A stretch of DNA of 64,000 bases from Paraburkholderia sp. CNPSo 3272 (GTDB taxonomy: Bacteria > Pseudomonadota > Gammaproteobacteria > Burkholderiales > Burkholderiaceae), in NCBI RefSeq assembly GCF_024206495.1, contig NZ_JAMBPQ010000001.1, positions 1-64,000 of the forward strand. Reading direction: 5' to 3'. Of this stretch, positions 18,485 to 28,192 are shown one piece after another (position 1 is the first letter of the stretch; each line of letters opens with the position of its first letter). The position numbers were made by a program, and so were the translations under genes. The notes under the pieces were generated by a model that saw only the letters and a list, made by a program, of their open reading frames with translations, did no database searches and was not told where the DNA came from.

Positions 18485-19966
18485 ATGTCCGAATCGACGT
18501 CTACGCCTCACCCCGCTGCCAAGCCCGATAGCGCCGCCACCCCAGCCTCTGTCAACAAGCTGCGCCTCGGTGCGCTCACCGCCCTCGTCGTGGGCTCGAT
18601 GGTGGGCGGCGGTATCTTTTCCCTGCCGCAAAACATGGCGGCCAGCGCCGACGCTGGTGCGGTGCTGATCGGCTGGGCGATCACCGCGGTCGGCATGCTC
18701 ATGCTGGCGTTCGTGTTCCAGTCGCTGGCTATCCGCAAGCCCGAACTCGACGGCGGCGTCTACGCCTTCGCGAAAGCCGGCTTCGGCGACTACATGGGCT
18801 TCGGCTCGGCCTGGGGCTACTGGATCAGCGCGTGGCTCGGCAACGTCGGCTACTTCGTTCTCCTGTTCAGCACACTCGGCTACTTCTTCCCGGTGTTCGG
18901 CGAGGGCAACACGCCGATCTCCATCATCTGCGCCTCGGTGCTGCTCTGGGCGCTGCACTTTCTCGTGCTGCGGGGCATCAAGGAAGCCGCGATCGTCAAC
19001 CAGATCACCACTGTCGCGAAGCTGGTGCCGCTGTGCCTCTTCATCATCATCTGCGTGTTTGCGTTCCGCTCCAGCACCTTCACGGCCGACTTCTGGGGAC
19101 AAATGAATCCCAAGCTCGGCAGCGTGACGAACCAGGTCCGCAACATGATGCTCGTGACGGTGTGGGTGTTCATCGGCATTGAAGGCGCGAGCATTTTCTC
19201 TGCGCGCGCGGAAAAGCGCAGTGATGTCGGCAAGGCCACGGTGATCGGTTTCGTCGGTGTGCTGCTCCTGCTCGTACTCGTGAACATCCTTTCGCTCGGT
19301 GTGCTCACGCAGCCGAAGCTCGCGGCCCTGCAGAACCCCTCGATGGCGGGCGTGCTCGAAAACGTGGTCGGCCACTGGGGCGCGATTCTGATCAGCGTCG
19401 GGCTCGTCGTGTCGCTCGCGGGCGCACTGCTCTCGTGGGTGCTGCTGTGCGCCGAAATCATCTTTTCGGCCGCGCGCGACCACACGATGCCAAACTTCCT
19501 GCGCAAGGAAAACGCGAAACACGTGCCGGCGAACGCGCTGTGGCTCACGAACGGCATGGTGCAGATCTTCCTCGTCATCACGCTGTTCTCGAAGGGCACG
19601 TATCTCTCGCTCATCTATCTCGCGACCTCGATGATCCTGCTGCCCTACTTCTGGTCGGCAGCCTACGCGTTCCTGCTCGCGCTACGCGGCGAAACGTATG
19701 AATCGGACAGCGGCGAGCGCAACAAGGACCTCGTCATCGCGGGAATTGCCGTGATTTACGCGGTCTGGCTGATTTACGCCGGCGGGCTCAAATACGTGCT
19801 GCTCTCCGCGTTGCTCTACGCGCCGGGCATCGTGCTGTTCGCACGCGCGAAACGCGAGGTCGGCCAGCCCGTGTTCACCAACATCGAGAAGTTCGTTTTC
19901 GCCGCTGTGCTGATTGGCGCATTGCTGGCGGCTTTCGGCCTGTACAAGGGCTTTCTCACCCTCTGA
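18485..19966 (+). CDS. arcD: Arginine/ornithine antiporter
   Basis: 493-residue inner-membrane exchanger of the APC superfamily that imports arginine and exports ornithine for the arginine deiminase pathway. A hydrophilic N-terminus of about 24 residues is followed by the conserved first helix with [17 protein letters not shown]. About 12 hydrophobic segments follow, and the conserved [17 protein letters not shown] is near residue 95. CAGGAG lies upstream of the ATG. It is the first gene of arcDABC, with only 16 bases to arcA; it is likely controlled from the AT-rich region in front. Confidence 0.95.
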   Translation: MSESTSTPHPAAKPDSAATPASVNKLRLGALTALVVGSMVGGGIFSLPQNMAASADAGAVLIGWAITAVGMLMLAFVFQSLAIRKPELDGGVYAFAKAGFGDYMGFGSAWGYWISAWLGNVGYFVLLFSTLGYFFPVFGEGNTPISIICASVLLWALHFLVLRGIKEAAIVNQITTVAKLVPLCLFIIICVFAFRSSTFTADFWGQMNPKLGSVTNQVRNMMLVTVWVFIGIEGASIFSARAEKRSDVGKATVIGFVGVLLLLVLVNILSLGVLTQPKLAALQNPSMAGVLENVVGHWGAILISVGLVVSLAGALLSWVLLCAEIIFSAARDHTMPNFLRKENAKHVPANALWLTNGMVQIFLVITLFSKGTYLSLIYLATSMILLPYFWSAAYAFLLALRGETYESDSGERNKDLVIAGIAVIYAVWLIYAGGLKYVLLSALLYAPGIVLFARAKREVGQPVFTNIEKFVFAAVLIGALLAAFGLYKGFLTL

Positions 19967-19982
19967 TTCGAGGAGTCTCATG

Positions 19983-21239
19983 ATGAGTACGGACACTGTC
20001 GCCTTCGGCGTCAATTCCGAGGCAGGCAAGCTGCGCAAGGTCATGGTGTGCGCGCCGGGTCTCGCGCATCAACGCCTCACCCCCAGCAACTGCGACGAGC
20101 TGCTTTACGACGACGTGATCTGGGTCAGCCAGGCAAAGCGCGACCACTTCGACTTCGTGACGAAGATGCGCGAGCGCGGCGTGGAGGTCCTCGAAATGCA
20201 CAATCTGCTCACGGAAACGGTGCGGCACGCCGAAGGGCTCAAGTACATCCTCGATCGCAAGGTTCGCCCCGAGACCGTGGGCGTGTCGCTCGCCGGCGAG
20301 GTGCGCAGCTGGCTCGAAGGGCTCGAGCCACGCAAAACCGCAGAATTCCTCATTGGCGGCGTGGTGGCCGAAGATATTCCGGATACCGAACAAAGCAAGA
20401 TCCTCAAGGAATTTCGCCGTTATCTGGGCTATTCGAGCTTCGTGCTCGCGCCGCTGCCCAACAGCACCTTCACGCGCGACACCACCTGCTGGATCTACGG
20501 CGGCGTATCGCTGAACCCAATGTACTGGCCGGCGCGCCGGCAGGAAACGCTGCTCACCACGGCCATCTACCGCTATCACCCCGAGTTCGCGGGCAAGGAC
20601 TTTCAGGTGTGGTACGGCGACCCCGACGAGGACCACGGCGCGGCAACGCTCGAAGGCGGCGATGTCATGCCGATCGGCAACGGGGTCGTGCTGATCGGCA
20701 TGGGCGAGCGCACCAGCCGCCAGGCGATCGGCCGTCTCGCGCAGAACATATTCGCTAAGGGCGGCGCCGAGCGCATCGTCGTGGCGGGGCTGCCCAAGTC
20801 GCGCGCGGCAATGCACCTCGACACGGTGTTCAGCTTCTGCGACCGCGACCTCGTGACGATCTTCCCCGAAGTGGTCAACGAGATCGTGCCGTTCTCGATT
20901 CGCCCCGACGACAAGAGCCCGTCGAAGCTCGACCTGCGCCGCGAAGAAAAGCCCTTCGTGGACGTCGTGGCCGAAGCGCTGGGTTTGAAGAGCCTGCGCA
21001 TCGTCGAGACCGGCGGCAACGCGTTCGCCGCCGAGCGCGAGCAATGGGACGACGGCAACAACGTGGTGTGCGTCGAGCCCGGCGTCGTGATCGGGTACGA
21101 CCGCAACACCTATACGAATACGCTGCTGCGCAAGGCCGGCGTGGAGGTCATCACGATCACGGCGAGCGAACTGGGCCGCGGGCGCGGCGGCGGCCACTGC
21201 ATGACTTGCCCGATCGTGCGCGACGCCGTCGATCTCTGA
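19983..21239 (+). CDS. arcA: Arginine deiminase
   Basis: 418-residue cytosolic enzyme converting arginine to citrulline and ammonia. The nucleophilic cysteine is Cys406 in [13 protein letters not shown], and the substrate-binding motifs FTRDTT, EGGDVM and MHLDTVFSF are present. The length and Cys position match characterised arginine deiminases. Two start codons are adjacent (19980 and 19983); 19983 has the better spacing (7 bases) from AGGAG. It is the second gene of arcDABC. An in-frame upstream extension inside arcD is ignored as it has no ribosome site. Confidence 0.97.
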   Translation: MSTDTVAFGVNSEAGKLRKVMVCAPGLAHQRLTPSNCDELLYDDVIWVSQAKRDHFDFVTKMRERGVEVLEMHNLLTETVRHAEGLKYILDRKVRPETVGVSLAGEVRSWLEGLEPRKTAEFLIGGVVAEDIPDTEQSKILKEFRRYLGYSSFVLAPLPNSTFTRDTTCWIYGGVSLNPMYWPARRQETLLTTAIYRYHPEFAGKDFQVWYGDPDEDHGAATLEGGDVMPIGNGVVLIGMGERTSRQAIGRLAQNIFAKGGAERIVVAGLPKSRAAMHLDTVFSFCDRDLVTIFPEVVNEIVPFSIRPDDKSPSKLDLRREEKPFVDVVAEALGLKSLRIVETGGNAFAAEREQWDDGNNVVCVEPGVVIGYDRNTYTNTLLRKAGVEVITITASELGRGRGGGHCMTCPIVRDAVDL

Positions 21240-21289
21240 GCGTCGCCCGCTTACTCGCATTCCCACTGCATCCGCAACGGAGAAACGAC

Positions 21290-22300
21290 ATGGCTTTCAA
21301 CCTGCGCAACCGCAGCCTGCTTAGTCTGATGCACCACAGCACCCGCGAGCTGCGTTATCTGCTCGACCTCTCGCGCGACTTAAAGCGCGCCAAGTACACG
21401 GGGACCGAGCAGCAGCACCTGAAGGGCGTCAACATTGCGCTGATCTTCGAAAAGACCTCCACGCGCACGCGCTGCGCGTTCGAAGTCGCTGCCTACGACC
21501 AGGGCGCGAACGTCACCTACATCGACCCGAACTCATCGCAGATCGGCCACAAGGAAAGCATGAAGGACACAGCGCGCGTGCTGGGCCGCATGTACGACGC
21601 GATCGAGTATCGCGGCTTCAGGCAGGAGATCGTCGAGGAACTGGCGAAGTTCGCGGGCGTGCCGGTGTTCAACGGTCTCACCGACGAATACCATCCCACG
21701 CAGATGCTCGCCGACGTGCTCACCATGCGCGAGCATTCGGACAAGCCGCTCACGCAGATCAGCTACGCGTATCTCGGCGACGCCCGCAACAACATGGGCA
21801 ACTCGTTGCTGCTGATTGGCGCGAAGCTCGGCATGGACGTGCGCATCGCGGCGCCGAAGTCGCTCTGGCCGCACGACGATCTCGTGGCGGACTGCAAGAA
21901 GTTCGCCGAGGAAAGCGGTGCACGCATCCTGCTGACCGCGGACCCCAAGGCCGCCGTCAAGGACGTGGATTTCGTGCACACCGACGTGTGGGTCTCGATG
22001 GGCGAGCCCATGGAAGCGTGGGGCGAACGCATCAAGGCGCTGCTGCCCTATCAGGTGAACATGCCGCTCATGAAGGCGAGCGGCACGCCGCATACGCGCT
22101 TCATGCACTGCCTGCCCGCCTTCCACAATAGCGAGACGGTGATCGGCAAGCAGATCGCCGACAAGTATCCGGAGCTCAAGGGCGGCGTCGAGGTCACGGA
22201 GGAAGTGTTCGAGTCGCCGCTGAATCTGGCTTTCGAACAGGCGGAAAACCGCATGCACACGATCAAGGCGATTCTCGTTTCGACGCTCGCCGACATTTGA
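21290..22300 (+). CDS. arcB: Ornithine carbamoyltransferase, catabolic
   Basis: 336-residue enzyme that here runs in the phosphorolytic direction, splitting citrulline to ornithine and carbamoyl phosphate. The carbamoyl-phosphate motif [13 protein letters not shown], the YHPTQMLAD loop and the ornithine-binding HCLPAFH are all present. The length agrees with catabolic ArcB proteins. CGGAGAAACGAC precedes the ATG. It lies 50 bases after arcA. The biosynthetic ArgF has the same motifs; placement within the arc operon supports the catabolic role. Confidence 0.96.
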   Translation: MAFNLRNRSLLSLMHHSTRELRYLLDLSRDLKRAKYTGTEQQHLKGVNIALIFEKTSTRTRCAFEVAAYDQGANVTYIDPNSSQIGHKESMKDTARVLGRMYDAIEYRGFRQEIVEELAKFAGVPVFNGLTDEYHPTQMLADVLTMREHSDKPLTQISYAYLGDARNNMGNSLLLIGAKLGMDVRIAAPKSLWPHDDLVADCKKFAEESGARILLTADPKAAVKDVDFVHTDVWVSMGEPMEAWGERIKALLPYQVNMPLMKASGTPHTRFMHCLPAFHNSETVIGKQIADKYPELKGGVEVTEEVFESPLNLAFEQAENRMHTIKAILVSTLADI

Positions 22301-22327
22301 GCCCCACCGCTCGAGGGCGCGCCTGCG

Positions 22328-22360
22328 CCGCGCGGCCGGGTTGCTTACCCGGCAACGCGG
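22328..22360 (+). other. Stable stem-loop between arcB and arcC
   Basis: A 7-bp stem GCCGGGT/ACCCGGC closes a 5-base loop and stacks, across a 2+2 internal loop, on an outer 5-bp stem CCGCG/CGCGG. There is no T run, so it is not a classical terminator. It could act in mRNA processing or in setting arcB versus arcC levels. Confidence 0.5.
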
Positions 22361-22406
22361 TGCATGCGCCCCGCTTCACCGACACGCACCACCTTGGGAG
22401 TCAGAC

Positions 22407-23336
22407 ATGCGAATCGTGATTGCGCTTGGCGGCAACGCGCTGCTGCGTCGCGGCGAGCCGATGACGGCGGAGAACCAGCGCGAGAACGTGCGCCTCGCGG
22501 CCACTCAGATCGCGCAGATCGCGCAGGGCAACGAACTGGTGATCGCACATGGCAACGGGCCGCAGGTCGGCCTGCTCGCGCTTCAGGGCGAGGCCTACAA
22601 GGACGTGCCCGGCTATCCGCTCGACGTACTCGGCGCGCAGACCGAGGGCATGATCGGCTACATGATCGAGCAGGAACTCGGCAATCTCCTGCCGTACGAA
22701 GTGCCTTTCGCCACCATCCTCACCCAGGTCGAAGTGGACGCGAACGATCCGGCGTTCCGGCATCCGAGCAAGCCGATCGGGCCGGTCTACACGAAGGAGC
22801 AGGCGGAGAAGCTCGCCGCCGAGCGCGGCTGGGCCATCGCTCCGGACGGTGACAAGTTCCGCCGTGTCGTGGCGAGCCCGCGGCCGAAGCACATCTTCGA
22901 GATCCGCCCCGTGAAATGGCTGCTGGAGCGCGGCACGATCGTGATTTGCGCGGGCGGCGGCGGTATTCCGACGCTCTATGGCGAAGGCCACAAGCTGGGC
23001 GGCGTGGAGGCCGTGATCGACAAGGATCTGTGCTCGGCCCTTCTCGCGCAGGAGTTGGAGGCCGACGTGCTCATTATCGCCACCGATGTGAACGCCACGT
23101 ACATCGACTGGAGCAAGCCGTCACAAAAGGCGATTGCGAGCGCGCATCCCGACGAACTCGAGAAGCTCGGTTTCGCGGCCGGATCGATGGGACCGAAGGT
23201 CATGGCGGCCGCGGAGTTCGCCCGCCACACCGGCAAGGATGCGGTGATCGGCGCGCTGGCCGATATCGTGGCGATTACCCAGGGCAAGGCGGGTACGCGC
23301 GTGAGCACGCAGCGGCCTGGCTTGATCTTCTACTGA
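22407..23336 (+). CDS. arcC: Carbamate kinase
   Basis: 309-residue cytosolic kinase that makes ATP from ADP and carbamoyl phosphate, the energy-yielding step of the pathway. The N-terminal nucleotide motif [16 protein letters not shown], the PQVGLLALQ segment, the glycine-rich [10 protein letters not shown] and [15 protein letters not shown] define the amino-acid-kinase fold of this family. GGGAG precedes the ATG; an earlier in-frame ATG lacks a ribosome site. It ends the arcDABC operon, followed by a hairpin. Confidence 0.97.
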   Translation: MRIVIALGGNALLRRGEPMTAENQRENVRLAATQIAQIAQGNELVIAHGNGPQVGLLALQGEAYKDVPGYPLDVLGAQTEGMIGYMIEQELGNLLPYEVPFATILTQVEVDANDPAFRHPSKPIGPVYTKEQAEKLAAERGWAIAPDGDKFRRVVASPRPKHIFEIRPVKWLLERGTIVICAGGGGIPTLYGEGHKLGGVEAVIDKDLCSALLAQELEADVLIIATDVNATYIDWSKPSQKAIASAHPDELEKLGFAAGSMGPKVMAAAEFARHTGKDAVIGALADIVAITQGKAGTRVSTQRPGLIFY

Positions 23337-23387
23337 GGCGGCCCTTTACGGTTCGAGGGCGGCCCAAACGGCGTCTGAAAATGCAGA

Positions 23388-23421
23388 GCGCGCACCGCAG
23401 TTGAGAAGCCGCGGTGCGCGC
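23388..23421 (+). terminator. Hairpin after arcC
   Basis: Perfect 11-bp stem GCGCGCACCGC/GCGGTGCGCGC with a 12-base loop, followed by only a weak T-rich stretch (CCTGTTGTGTGTTT). It lies between the convergent arcC and RNA-binding protein genes and probably ends transcription of the arc operon. Confidence 0.5.
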
Positions 23422-23445
23422 CCTGTTGTGTGTTTGCGTGGCCGC

Positions 23446-23700
23446 CTATTCCTCGCGTGCCGGCGGCATGACCTGAGCGCTGATGGTGTGCTCGCGCCAG
23501 AACAGATTGTTAATGCGGCCTTGCAATCTACGCAGCCCCTCCTCGCTCGCGGCGTGGAAGGTGAGCAGCGCGCCGGGACGACCGGCCCCCTCGATGCGCT
23601 GAATCGCGTCGTACGGCGGAAAACCGTAGCGCTCCAGAAATTCGTTGATTTCGGCGTCCGTGACGTGTTCGTCGATATTACCTAGCAGCAGCTCGGCCAT
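23446..23700 (-). CDS. Small RRM-type RNA-binding protein
   Basis: 84-residue protein that looks like a single RNA-recognition motif: the strand ELLLGNIDEHVTDAEINEFL begins it as RNP2-like, and ALLTFHAASEEGLRRLQGRI matches the later strand/helix. The aromatic RNP1 residues are not clearly conserved. GAGAGGTTAG precedes the ATG at 23700. It is on the same strand as the polyphosphate kinase gene, 90 bases downstream of it, with a hairpin in between (23746-23776). An RNA ligand is not known. Confidence 0.75.
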   Translation of the reverse strand: MAELLLGNIDEHVTDAEINEFLERYGFPPYDAIQRIEGAGRPGALLTFHAASEEGLRRLQGRINNLFWREHTISAQVMPPAREE

Positions 23701-23790
23701 GGTCTAACCTCTCGTGAGCGTTCAATCGTGATGATAGTGTGGTTTGATCCGGTGCGACGACAAGCTGCGCCGGATCGGACGCGATGCCGC

Positions 23791-24612
23791 TCAGTACCTC
23801 TCCTGCACGTAGCGGTAAGGATAGTCCGGCTCGCGGTAGCCTTGTGGCTTCTGGCGCTCGGGCAGCGTGACCTTCTCGCGCGGCAGCGTTTTATACGGAA
23901 TGGTGTTCAAAATATGGCTGATAACGTTCAGACGCGCGCGCTTCTTGTCATCGGATCGGACAACGAACCATGGGGATTCGTGCGTATCCGTCATGTCGAA
24001 CATCTCGTCGCGCGCGCGTGAATAGTCGTACCAGCGGCTATACGACAGGAGGTCCATGGGCGAAAGCTTCCAGATCTTGCGCGGGTCATTGATGCGCCCT
24101 TCGAGGCGGCGGGTCTGCTCTTTCTGGCTCACTTCGAGCCAGAACTTGATGAGGATCGTGCCCGAGTCGATGATGGCGCGTTCGATGAGCGGCACGCCGC
24201 GCAGGAATTCCGTTGCCTGTTCCGCCGTGCAAAAGCCCATCACGCGCTCCACGCCCGCACGGTTGTACCAGCTGCGGTCGAACACGACGATTTCGCCCGC
24301 AGCGGGCAGCAGCGGCAGGTAGCGCTGGAAGTACATTTGCGACTTCTCGCGCTCCGTGGGCGCAGGCAGCGCGAATACGCGAAACACGCGCGGGCTGACC
24401 CGCTCGGTAAGCGCCTTGATCGTGCCGCCCTTGCCTGCACCGTCGCGGCCTTCGAACAGGATGCATACCCTGAGGCGCTGCTGGACCACCCACTCCTGCA
24501 AACGAACGAGTTCGCCATGCAGGCGCTCCAGTTCCTTTTGATAGGCCTTTTCGCTGAGCTTTTCCGTCGGCATCTCTGCGCTCGCGGCCTTGACTTCCTC
24601 TTTCTTCGCCAT
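23791..24612 (-). CDS. ppk2: Polyphosphate kinase 2
   Basis: 273-residue cytosolic kinase using polyphosphate to phosphorylate nucleotides (or the reverse). Visible are the Walker A ILFEGRDGAGKGGTIKAL, the Walker B VVFDRSWYNRAGVERVMG and the lid region RRLEGRINDPRKIWKLSPMD. The length fits the one-domain class. GGGGAG precedes the ATG. The first 20 residues form a charged Lys/Glu/Ala tail typical of the family. It lies near the arginine deiminase operon, but convergent to it. The preferred nucleotide (ADP, GDP or AMP) is not readable. Confidence 0.95.
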   Translation of the reverse strand: MAKKEEVKAASAEMPTEKLSEKAYQKELERLHGELVRLQEWVVQQRLRVCILFEGRDGAGKGGTIKALTERVSPRVFRVFALPAPTEREKSQMYFQRYLPLLPAAGEIVVFDRSWYNRAGVERVMGFCTAEQATEFLRGVPLIERAIIDSGTILIKFWLEVSQKEQTRRLEGRINDPRKIWKLSPMDLLSYSRWYDYSRARDEMFDMTDTHESPWFVVRSDDKKRARLNVISHILNTIPYKTLPREKVTLPERQKPQGYREPDYPYRYVQERY

Positions 24613-24750
24613 TGAATCGCTCCCCGCTTCAGACGCCTCACACGAGGCATCTATCCACTATGGTGTGTGGACGAGGGGCGCGCAATAAGACTTTAGACTC
24701 AGGCACTGACCGTCTTGACCTCCGGCAAACACACTTGCCGTACTGGCGCG

Positions 24751-25194
24751 TCATTCGTGCGCGTAGTTGAACTCGGGCATGGCCTTGAGTTGGTCCTTGT
24801 CGACCTGCAGCACGATCTGTTTGCGGTCGATGCGCAGGTCGTTGAACGGCACGGCCACGAGATGCTTGCCCAGACCGAGGAAGCCGCCCACGGAGAGAAT
24901 CGCGAACGCGCCCTGGTTAGGCGACTCGAGCACGATGTCGTCGATCGCCCCGATCTTGCTGCCGCTATTGTCGTAGACGTCGGAGCCTACGAGCTTCGAG
25001 GCGCGAAAGCCGGTGCCCGACTGCACCGTCGCCATGCGCTGCACGGCGATCGATTGCGGCGCGCCCTGCGCGAGCGCGGCAGACGGCACGCCCAGCGCAC
25101 AGCCGAACGTGCACGCGAACGCGACGACGAGCGCAAAGGCGCGGCGGCAAGGCAGCTCACGCGTACTCAGCGGGCGATTCGATTGTGTCGTCAT
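24751..25194 (-). CDS. Exported PRC-barrel domain protein
   Basis: 147-residue protein with an N-terminal signal peptide (hydrophobic stretch about residues 20-40, cleavage near SAALAQ). A PRC-barrel follows: FRASKLVGSDVYDNSGSKIG, then IDDIVLESPNQGAFAILSVG. PRC barrels bind protein or RNA partners and act in photosynthetic reaction-centre and ribosome-maturation proteins, but in these secreted bacterial versions the function is unknown. GGGAGAGGGG precedes the ATG, which rules out the longer upstream frame. It is a single gene on the minus strand. Confidence 0.85.
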   Translation of the reverse strand: MTTQSNRPLSTRELPCRRAFALVVAFACTFGCALGVPSAALAQGAPQSIAVQRMATVQSGTGFRASKLVGSDVYDNSGSKIGAIDDIVLESPNQGAFAILSVGGFLGLGKHLVAVPFNDLRIDRKQIVLQVDKDQLKAMPEFNYAHE

Positions 25195-25264
25195 GGTATT
25201 CCCCTCTCCCTCGTGCGAATGCACGGCGAACACCGCGTGAATGCAAGCGCTGTGCCCGGGGCGC

Positions 25265-25837
25265 TCACCCCTGCGCGAGCCAGTGCTCGATCAGCGGCCC
25301 ACGTTCGCCGTAAAGGGGATCGCTCGCCGGATATGGCAGCGCCTGCATGGCGCGCAACTCCGCCGGCGTGAGCGCGTCGCGGCGGATGTCCCACTGCTGC
25401 CCGCGCGGATAGCCGCCCGCCACCCGAAAGCCGCCGGCCAGCGACAGGAGGCAATGACCGGTGCCGGCCGGCAGCAGCAGCGCGTCCCCGGCATGCAGGC
25501 GCAGCACACGCCCGCCCGGGCCGCCAAGAATCAGTTCGGCGGTGCCGGCGAATACGCCCAGCACCTCATGCGCCGTGGAGTGGAAATGGTGATAGTCGAA
25601 TACGCCGTCGAGCCATTGCACCGGCCAGCCGTTCGCCTCGAAGCGGTCGTTGAACGCGCGTGCCAGATCCTGCACGCCCGGCGCCAGCGCGCGCCGATAG
25701 ACGATGACTGGAAGCCGGGCGTTGTTCGGCACCCAGCCGTGTGCGGCGAGGTGGAAAGTTTCGACGCCGCTTTCGCGTTGGGCCGGGCGGCTTTCGCGCA
25801 GATGGCGCGGAAGGTGAAAAGCGCGATTTTCGTGCAT
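25265..25837 (-). CDS. Cupin-domain protein, YjlB-like
   Basis: 190-residue soluble protein with a cupin barrel: YHHFHSTAHEVLGVFAGTAE carries the metal-binding histidines and a glutamate of motif 1, and HAGDALLLPAGTGHCLLS is motif 2 with its histidine. The N-terminal segment (HLAAHGWVPNNARLPVIVYR) matches the YjlB group, so the role is probably a metal-dependent enzyme or sensor of unknown substrate. GAGGGAG precedes the ATG. It abuts the secreted Ala-rich protein upstream, 4 bases apart, and may form an operon with it. Confidence 0.85.
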   Translation of the reverse strand: MHENRAFHLPRHLRESRPAQRESGVETFHLAAHGWVPNNARLPVIVYRRALAPGVQDLARAFNDRFEANGWPVQWLDGVFDYHHFHSTAHEVLGVFAGTAELILGGPGGRVLRLHAGDALLLPAGTGHCLLSLAGGFRVAGGYPRGQQWDIRRDALTPAELRAMQALPYPASDPLYGERGPLIEHWLAQG

Positions 25838-25841
25838 CGTC

Positions 25842-26204
25842 TTACTCCCTCGCATCGCTGCCGCCCGCCGCGGCCGACGCGCTCGCCGCGCCGTTTGTCG
25901 TTTCTTTTGCCGCGCCCTTTACAGGCTTTTTCGCGTGATGCGGTGTGTGTTTTGAGGAATGCGTCGTTCGCGCGGTCGGTGCGCCTGTGCTGGCGGGCAC
26001 ACCTTGCTCGACGCCCTGGGTCGGCGCGGGATAAACGCCGTTGGCCTTCGCCCCGCTCGATTCCGTGGCGGGCGCCGTGGTCGGCCGATCCGCGCCGGTG
26101 TTGTCCTGCGCGAGCGCCGCGCCGGTCCCTGCTCCTTCCAGGACGAGTGCCAGCGCCAGCGTGCCGGCCATGAAATCCTTCGTCGATGGGGTGTGGCTGA
26201 TCAT
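25842..26204 (-). CDS. Small exported Ala/Thr/Lys-rich hypothetical protein
   Basis: 120-residue protein with a signal peptide (residues about 8-32, ending GAALAQ) and a low-complexity mature part dominated by Ala, Thr, Gly and Pro with a basic patch (SSKHTPHHAKKPVKGAAKE). No domain is recognised. A perfect GGAGGA lies just before the ATG at 26204, so translation is well supported. It may coat or bind an anionic surface, but that is speculation. It ends 4 bases before the cupin gene begins. Confidence 0.75.
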   Translation of the reverse strand: MISHTPSTKDFMAGTLALALVLEGAGTGAALAQDNTGADRPTTAPATESSGAKANGVYPAPTQGVEQGVPASTGAPTARTTHSSKHTPHHAKKPVKGAAKETTNGAASASAAAGGSDARE

Positions 26205-26434
26205 CGGTCCTCCTTCATCACGATGGGAGACGGGTGCGAGGACACCGCGACGTCGACGCGAGCTGACCGCGCAGGTCCCCTGCCCAATAAGGAGCAGCAA
26301 CCCGCGTACCGGCCCCTGGCTTTCGCTGCAGGGCACGGCGTTTGCGACCATCCGGGCAAATCGATTCGCGCAGGCGGGGCCGAGGGGCTGCGGCGCCCTA
26401 TCAGGGGCTCGCTTCGCATATCCCGGAGAGGTCT

Positions 26435-26611
26435 ATGCATCCGACTATTGCGCTCAGTGCTCGTGTTCCCTGCGGTCCCGAGGCTCATCTGCCGACAGAG
26501 GAGCCTGAAAATCCGCATCGTACGCCACCTCCTGCGGTGCCGGACCCCGAGCCACCCCCCGTTCCGGAAGGCGATCCGCCGCCTGAAGCGCCACCCGAGC
26601 GGCTGCGCTAG
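26435..26611 (+). CDS. Small proline-rich protein
   Basis: 58-residue protein beginning MHPTIALSARVPCGPEAH and continuing with a run of proline/glutamate motifs (PPPAVPDPEPPPVPEGD, PPPEAPPERLR). No helix or strand is predicted by eye. GGAGAGG precedes the ATG, and an earlier in-frame ATG in a 32-codon longer frame lacks a ribosome site. Short Pro-rich proteins of this kind occur in Burkholderia; no function is known. It stands alone on the plus strand. Confidence 0.55.
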   Translation: MHPTIALSARVPCGPEAHLPTEEPENPHRTPPPAVPDPEPPPVPEGDPPPEAPPERLR

Positions 26612-26781
26612 CGCTCCCGAGCCACCATGATGCGGCAGCGCTCAGCCGGTGGCTCGGCATGATGCGTTCGCGCCGCATCGCCTCTCTTCTTTTGCGCCGA
26701 GACGCGGTCTGCTCAACGCGAAGCGCCAACGCCGCGCACGGCTCCAGTGACGCCGCCCGTCCCCATTTCTCTCACCGCATC

Positions 26782-27225
26782 ATGGCCCGCATCGAGCTCA
26801 ATTTTCCCGAAGACCAGTTCTATTACTCGACGCACCTCACGGTGCGCGTCACCGACATCAATTCCGCTAATCATCTCGCCAACGATTCGATGATCTCGAT
26901 GATTTCCGAGGCGCGCGCGCGTTTTCTCTTCGACGCGGGCATCGAGGACATGAAGGACGCGCACACGAGCATCATCGTTACCGACCTCGCCACGACCTAT
27001 CGCGCCGAAGCCTACGCGCGCGACGCGCTGTGCTTCGAAGTGGGCATCATGGATTTCAACAGGTACGGCGGCGACATCATCTTCCGCATCATGCGGCCGG
27101 CCGATGGCGCGCTCATCGCCATGGCGAAATCGGGCTTCGTGTTCTTCGACTACGAAGCGAAAAAGGTCGTGCCGATGCCGCAGGCCTTCCGCGACAAGTT
27201 TCCGCAGGTCAATACGCTCGGCTAA
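26782..27225 (+). CDS. Hotdog-fold thioesterase (4HBT-like)
   Basis: 147-residue enzyme probably hydrolysing an acyl-CoA. The hotdog central helix region HLANDSMISMISEARARFLF is clear, followed by LATTYRAEAYARDALCFEVG and GGDIIFRIMRPADGALIAMA. The expected aspartate of the 4HBT type is less clear, so the substrate is open. The start MARIELNFPEDQF is chosen as the first conserved residue; upstream frames are GC-rich extension. A single gene on the plus strand. Confidence 0.8.
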   Translation: MARIELNFPEDQFYYSTHLTVRVTDINSANHLANDSMISMISEARARFLFDAGIEDMKDAHTSIIVTDLATTYRAEAYARDALCFEVGIMDFNRYGGDIIFRIMRPADGALIAMAKSGFVFFDYEAKKVVPMPQAFRDKFPQVNTLG

Positions 27226-27334
27226 GTCGCGGTTCGCTCCGGGCGGCCAATGGCAGGGGCGCCCATGGTCACGCAAGGGGCGAGGCCGCCTGCGCGATCC
27301 TGGCAACGTCCCGCTCAATGCCCTACAGCTGGAC

Positions 27335-28138
27335 TCAGGGCCGCTCTCCACGGGCCAGCCGCGCTTCAATCTCGTTCACGACGGGCAGCAGGTCGGCGAC
27401 GCTGTCGATCACATAGTGCGCGCCCGCCGCACGCAGGCGTTCCGCGGCCGCGGCGCGGCGGCGCGCGAATTCTTCGGGCGCCAGCGCGCGGACTTCTTCC
27501 TCGGTCAAGCCGAATGCGTTGCCGCTCACTGCGACACCCACCGCCCACGTCCCGCCATTAATGCCCTCCTCGATGCCGACTTCGGTGTCGTCCACCTTGA
27601 TCGCGTCGCGCGCGAGCCAAACGCCGAGCTGCGGCAGCGTGCGGTAAATCATGTACGGCGAAGGCCGGCCCTCGGGCGTGTCGCCCGTGCAGACAATGCT
27701 GTCCGGATCGAAACCCTGCGCCTTCGCGCCCGGCACGATCTGGTCGATGATCTCGCGCGTGTAGCCCGTGGTCGAGCCGATGCGTACGCCATCGGCCCGA
27801 AGCGCGGCAGTCACGGACGCCACGCCCGGGATCACGTCGCTGTACTGCGCGGCCACCGCGACGTTCTTCGGCACGAAGACGTCGTACACGGCGTCGATAT
27901 CGGCTTCGCCCGGCGCGTGGCCGTAGTGCGCTTGCCATGCCGCCGCGATGCGCGGCAGCGCCATCAGCGCCGCGATGTGCGGACGCTTGGCCATGCCCAT
28001 CGGGCCTCGCGCCTCCTCGATCGTGATCGGCACGCCGAATTGCTCGAAGGTCTCGACGAAGGCGCCCATTGGCGCGCGCGAGCCGTAGTCGACCACGGTG
28101 CCGGCCCAGTCGAAGATCACTGCCTTGACGTGTTTCAT
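27335..28138 (-). CDS. phnX: Phosphonoacetaldehyde hydrolase
   Basis: 267-residue HAD-superfamily enzyme that cleaves the carbon-phosphorus bond of phosphonoacetaldehyde to acetaldehyde and phosphate. The nucleophile is Asp10 in VIFDWAGTVVDYGS, and the Schiff-base lysine is Lys51 in GPMGMAKRPHI, both as in characterised PhnX. The later VCTGDTPEGRPSPYMIYRT and KVDDTEVGIEEG motifs complete the HAD set. The ATG is preceded by AGCAGGA. It lies 54 bases downstream of phnW and completes the two-step degradation of 2-aminoethylphosphonate. Confidence 0.97.
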   Translation of the reverse strand: MKHVKAVIFDWAGTVVDYGSRAPMGAFVETFEQFGVPITIEEARGPMGMAKRPHIAALMALPRIAAAWQAHYGHAPGEADIDAVYDVFVPKNVAVAAQYSDVIPGVASVTAALRADGVRIGSTTGYTREIIDQIVPGAKAQGFDPDSIVCTGDTPEGRPSPYMIYRTLPQLGVWLARDAIKVDDTEVGIEEGINGGTWAVGVAVSGNAFGLTEEEVRALAPEEFARRRAAAAERLRAAGAHYVIDSVADLLPVVNEIEARLARGERP

Positions 28139-28192
28139 TGAATGCGTCCTGCTAAAAAATCGATGGTTTGGAGTCTTGACGATCTATGCGCA

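Noticed and set aside
23746..23776. Rho-independent terminator between ppk2 and the RRM gene
   Set aside because: The stem is good but there is no T tract on the minus strand, so it is kept as a hairpin only and not called a terminator.
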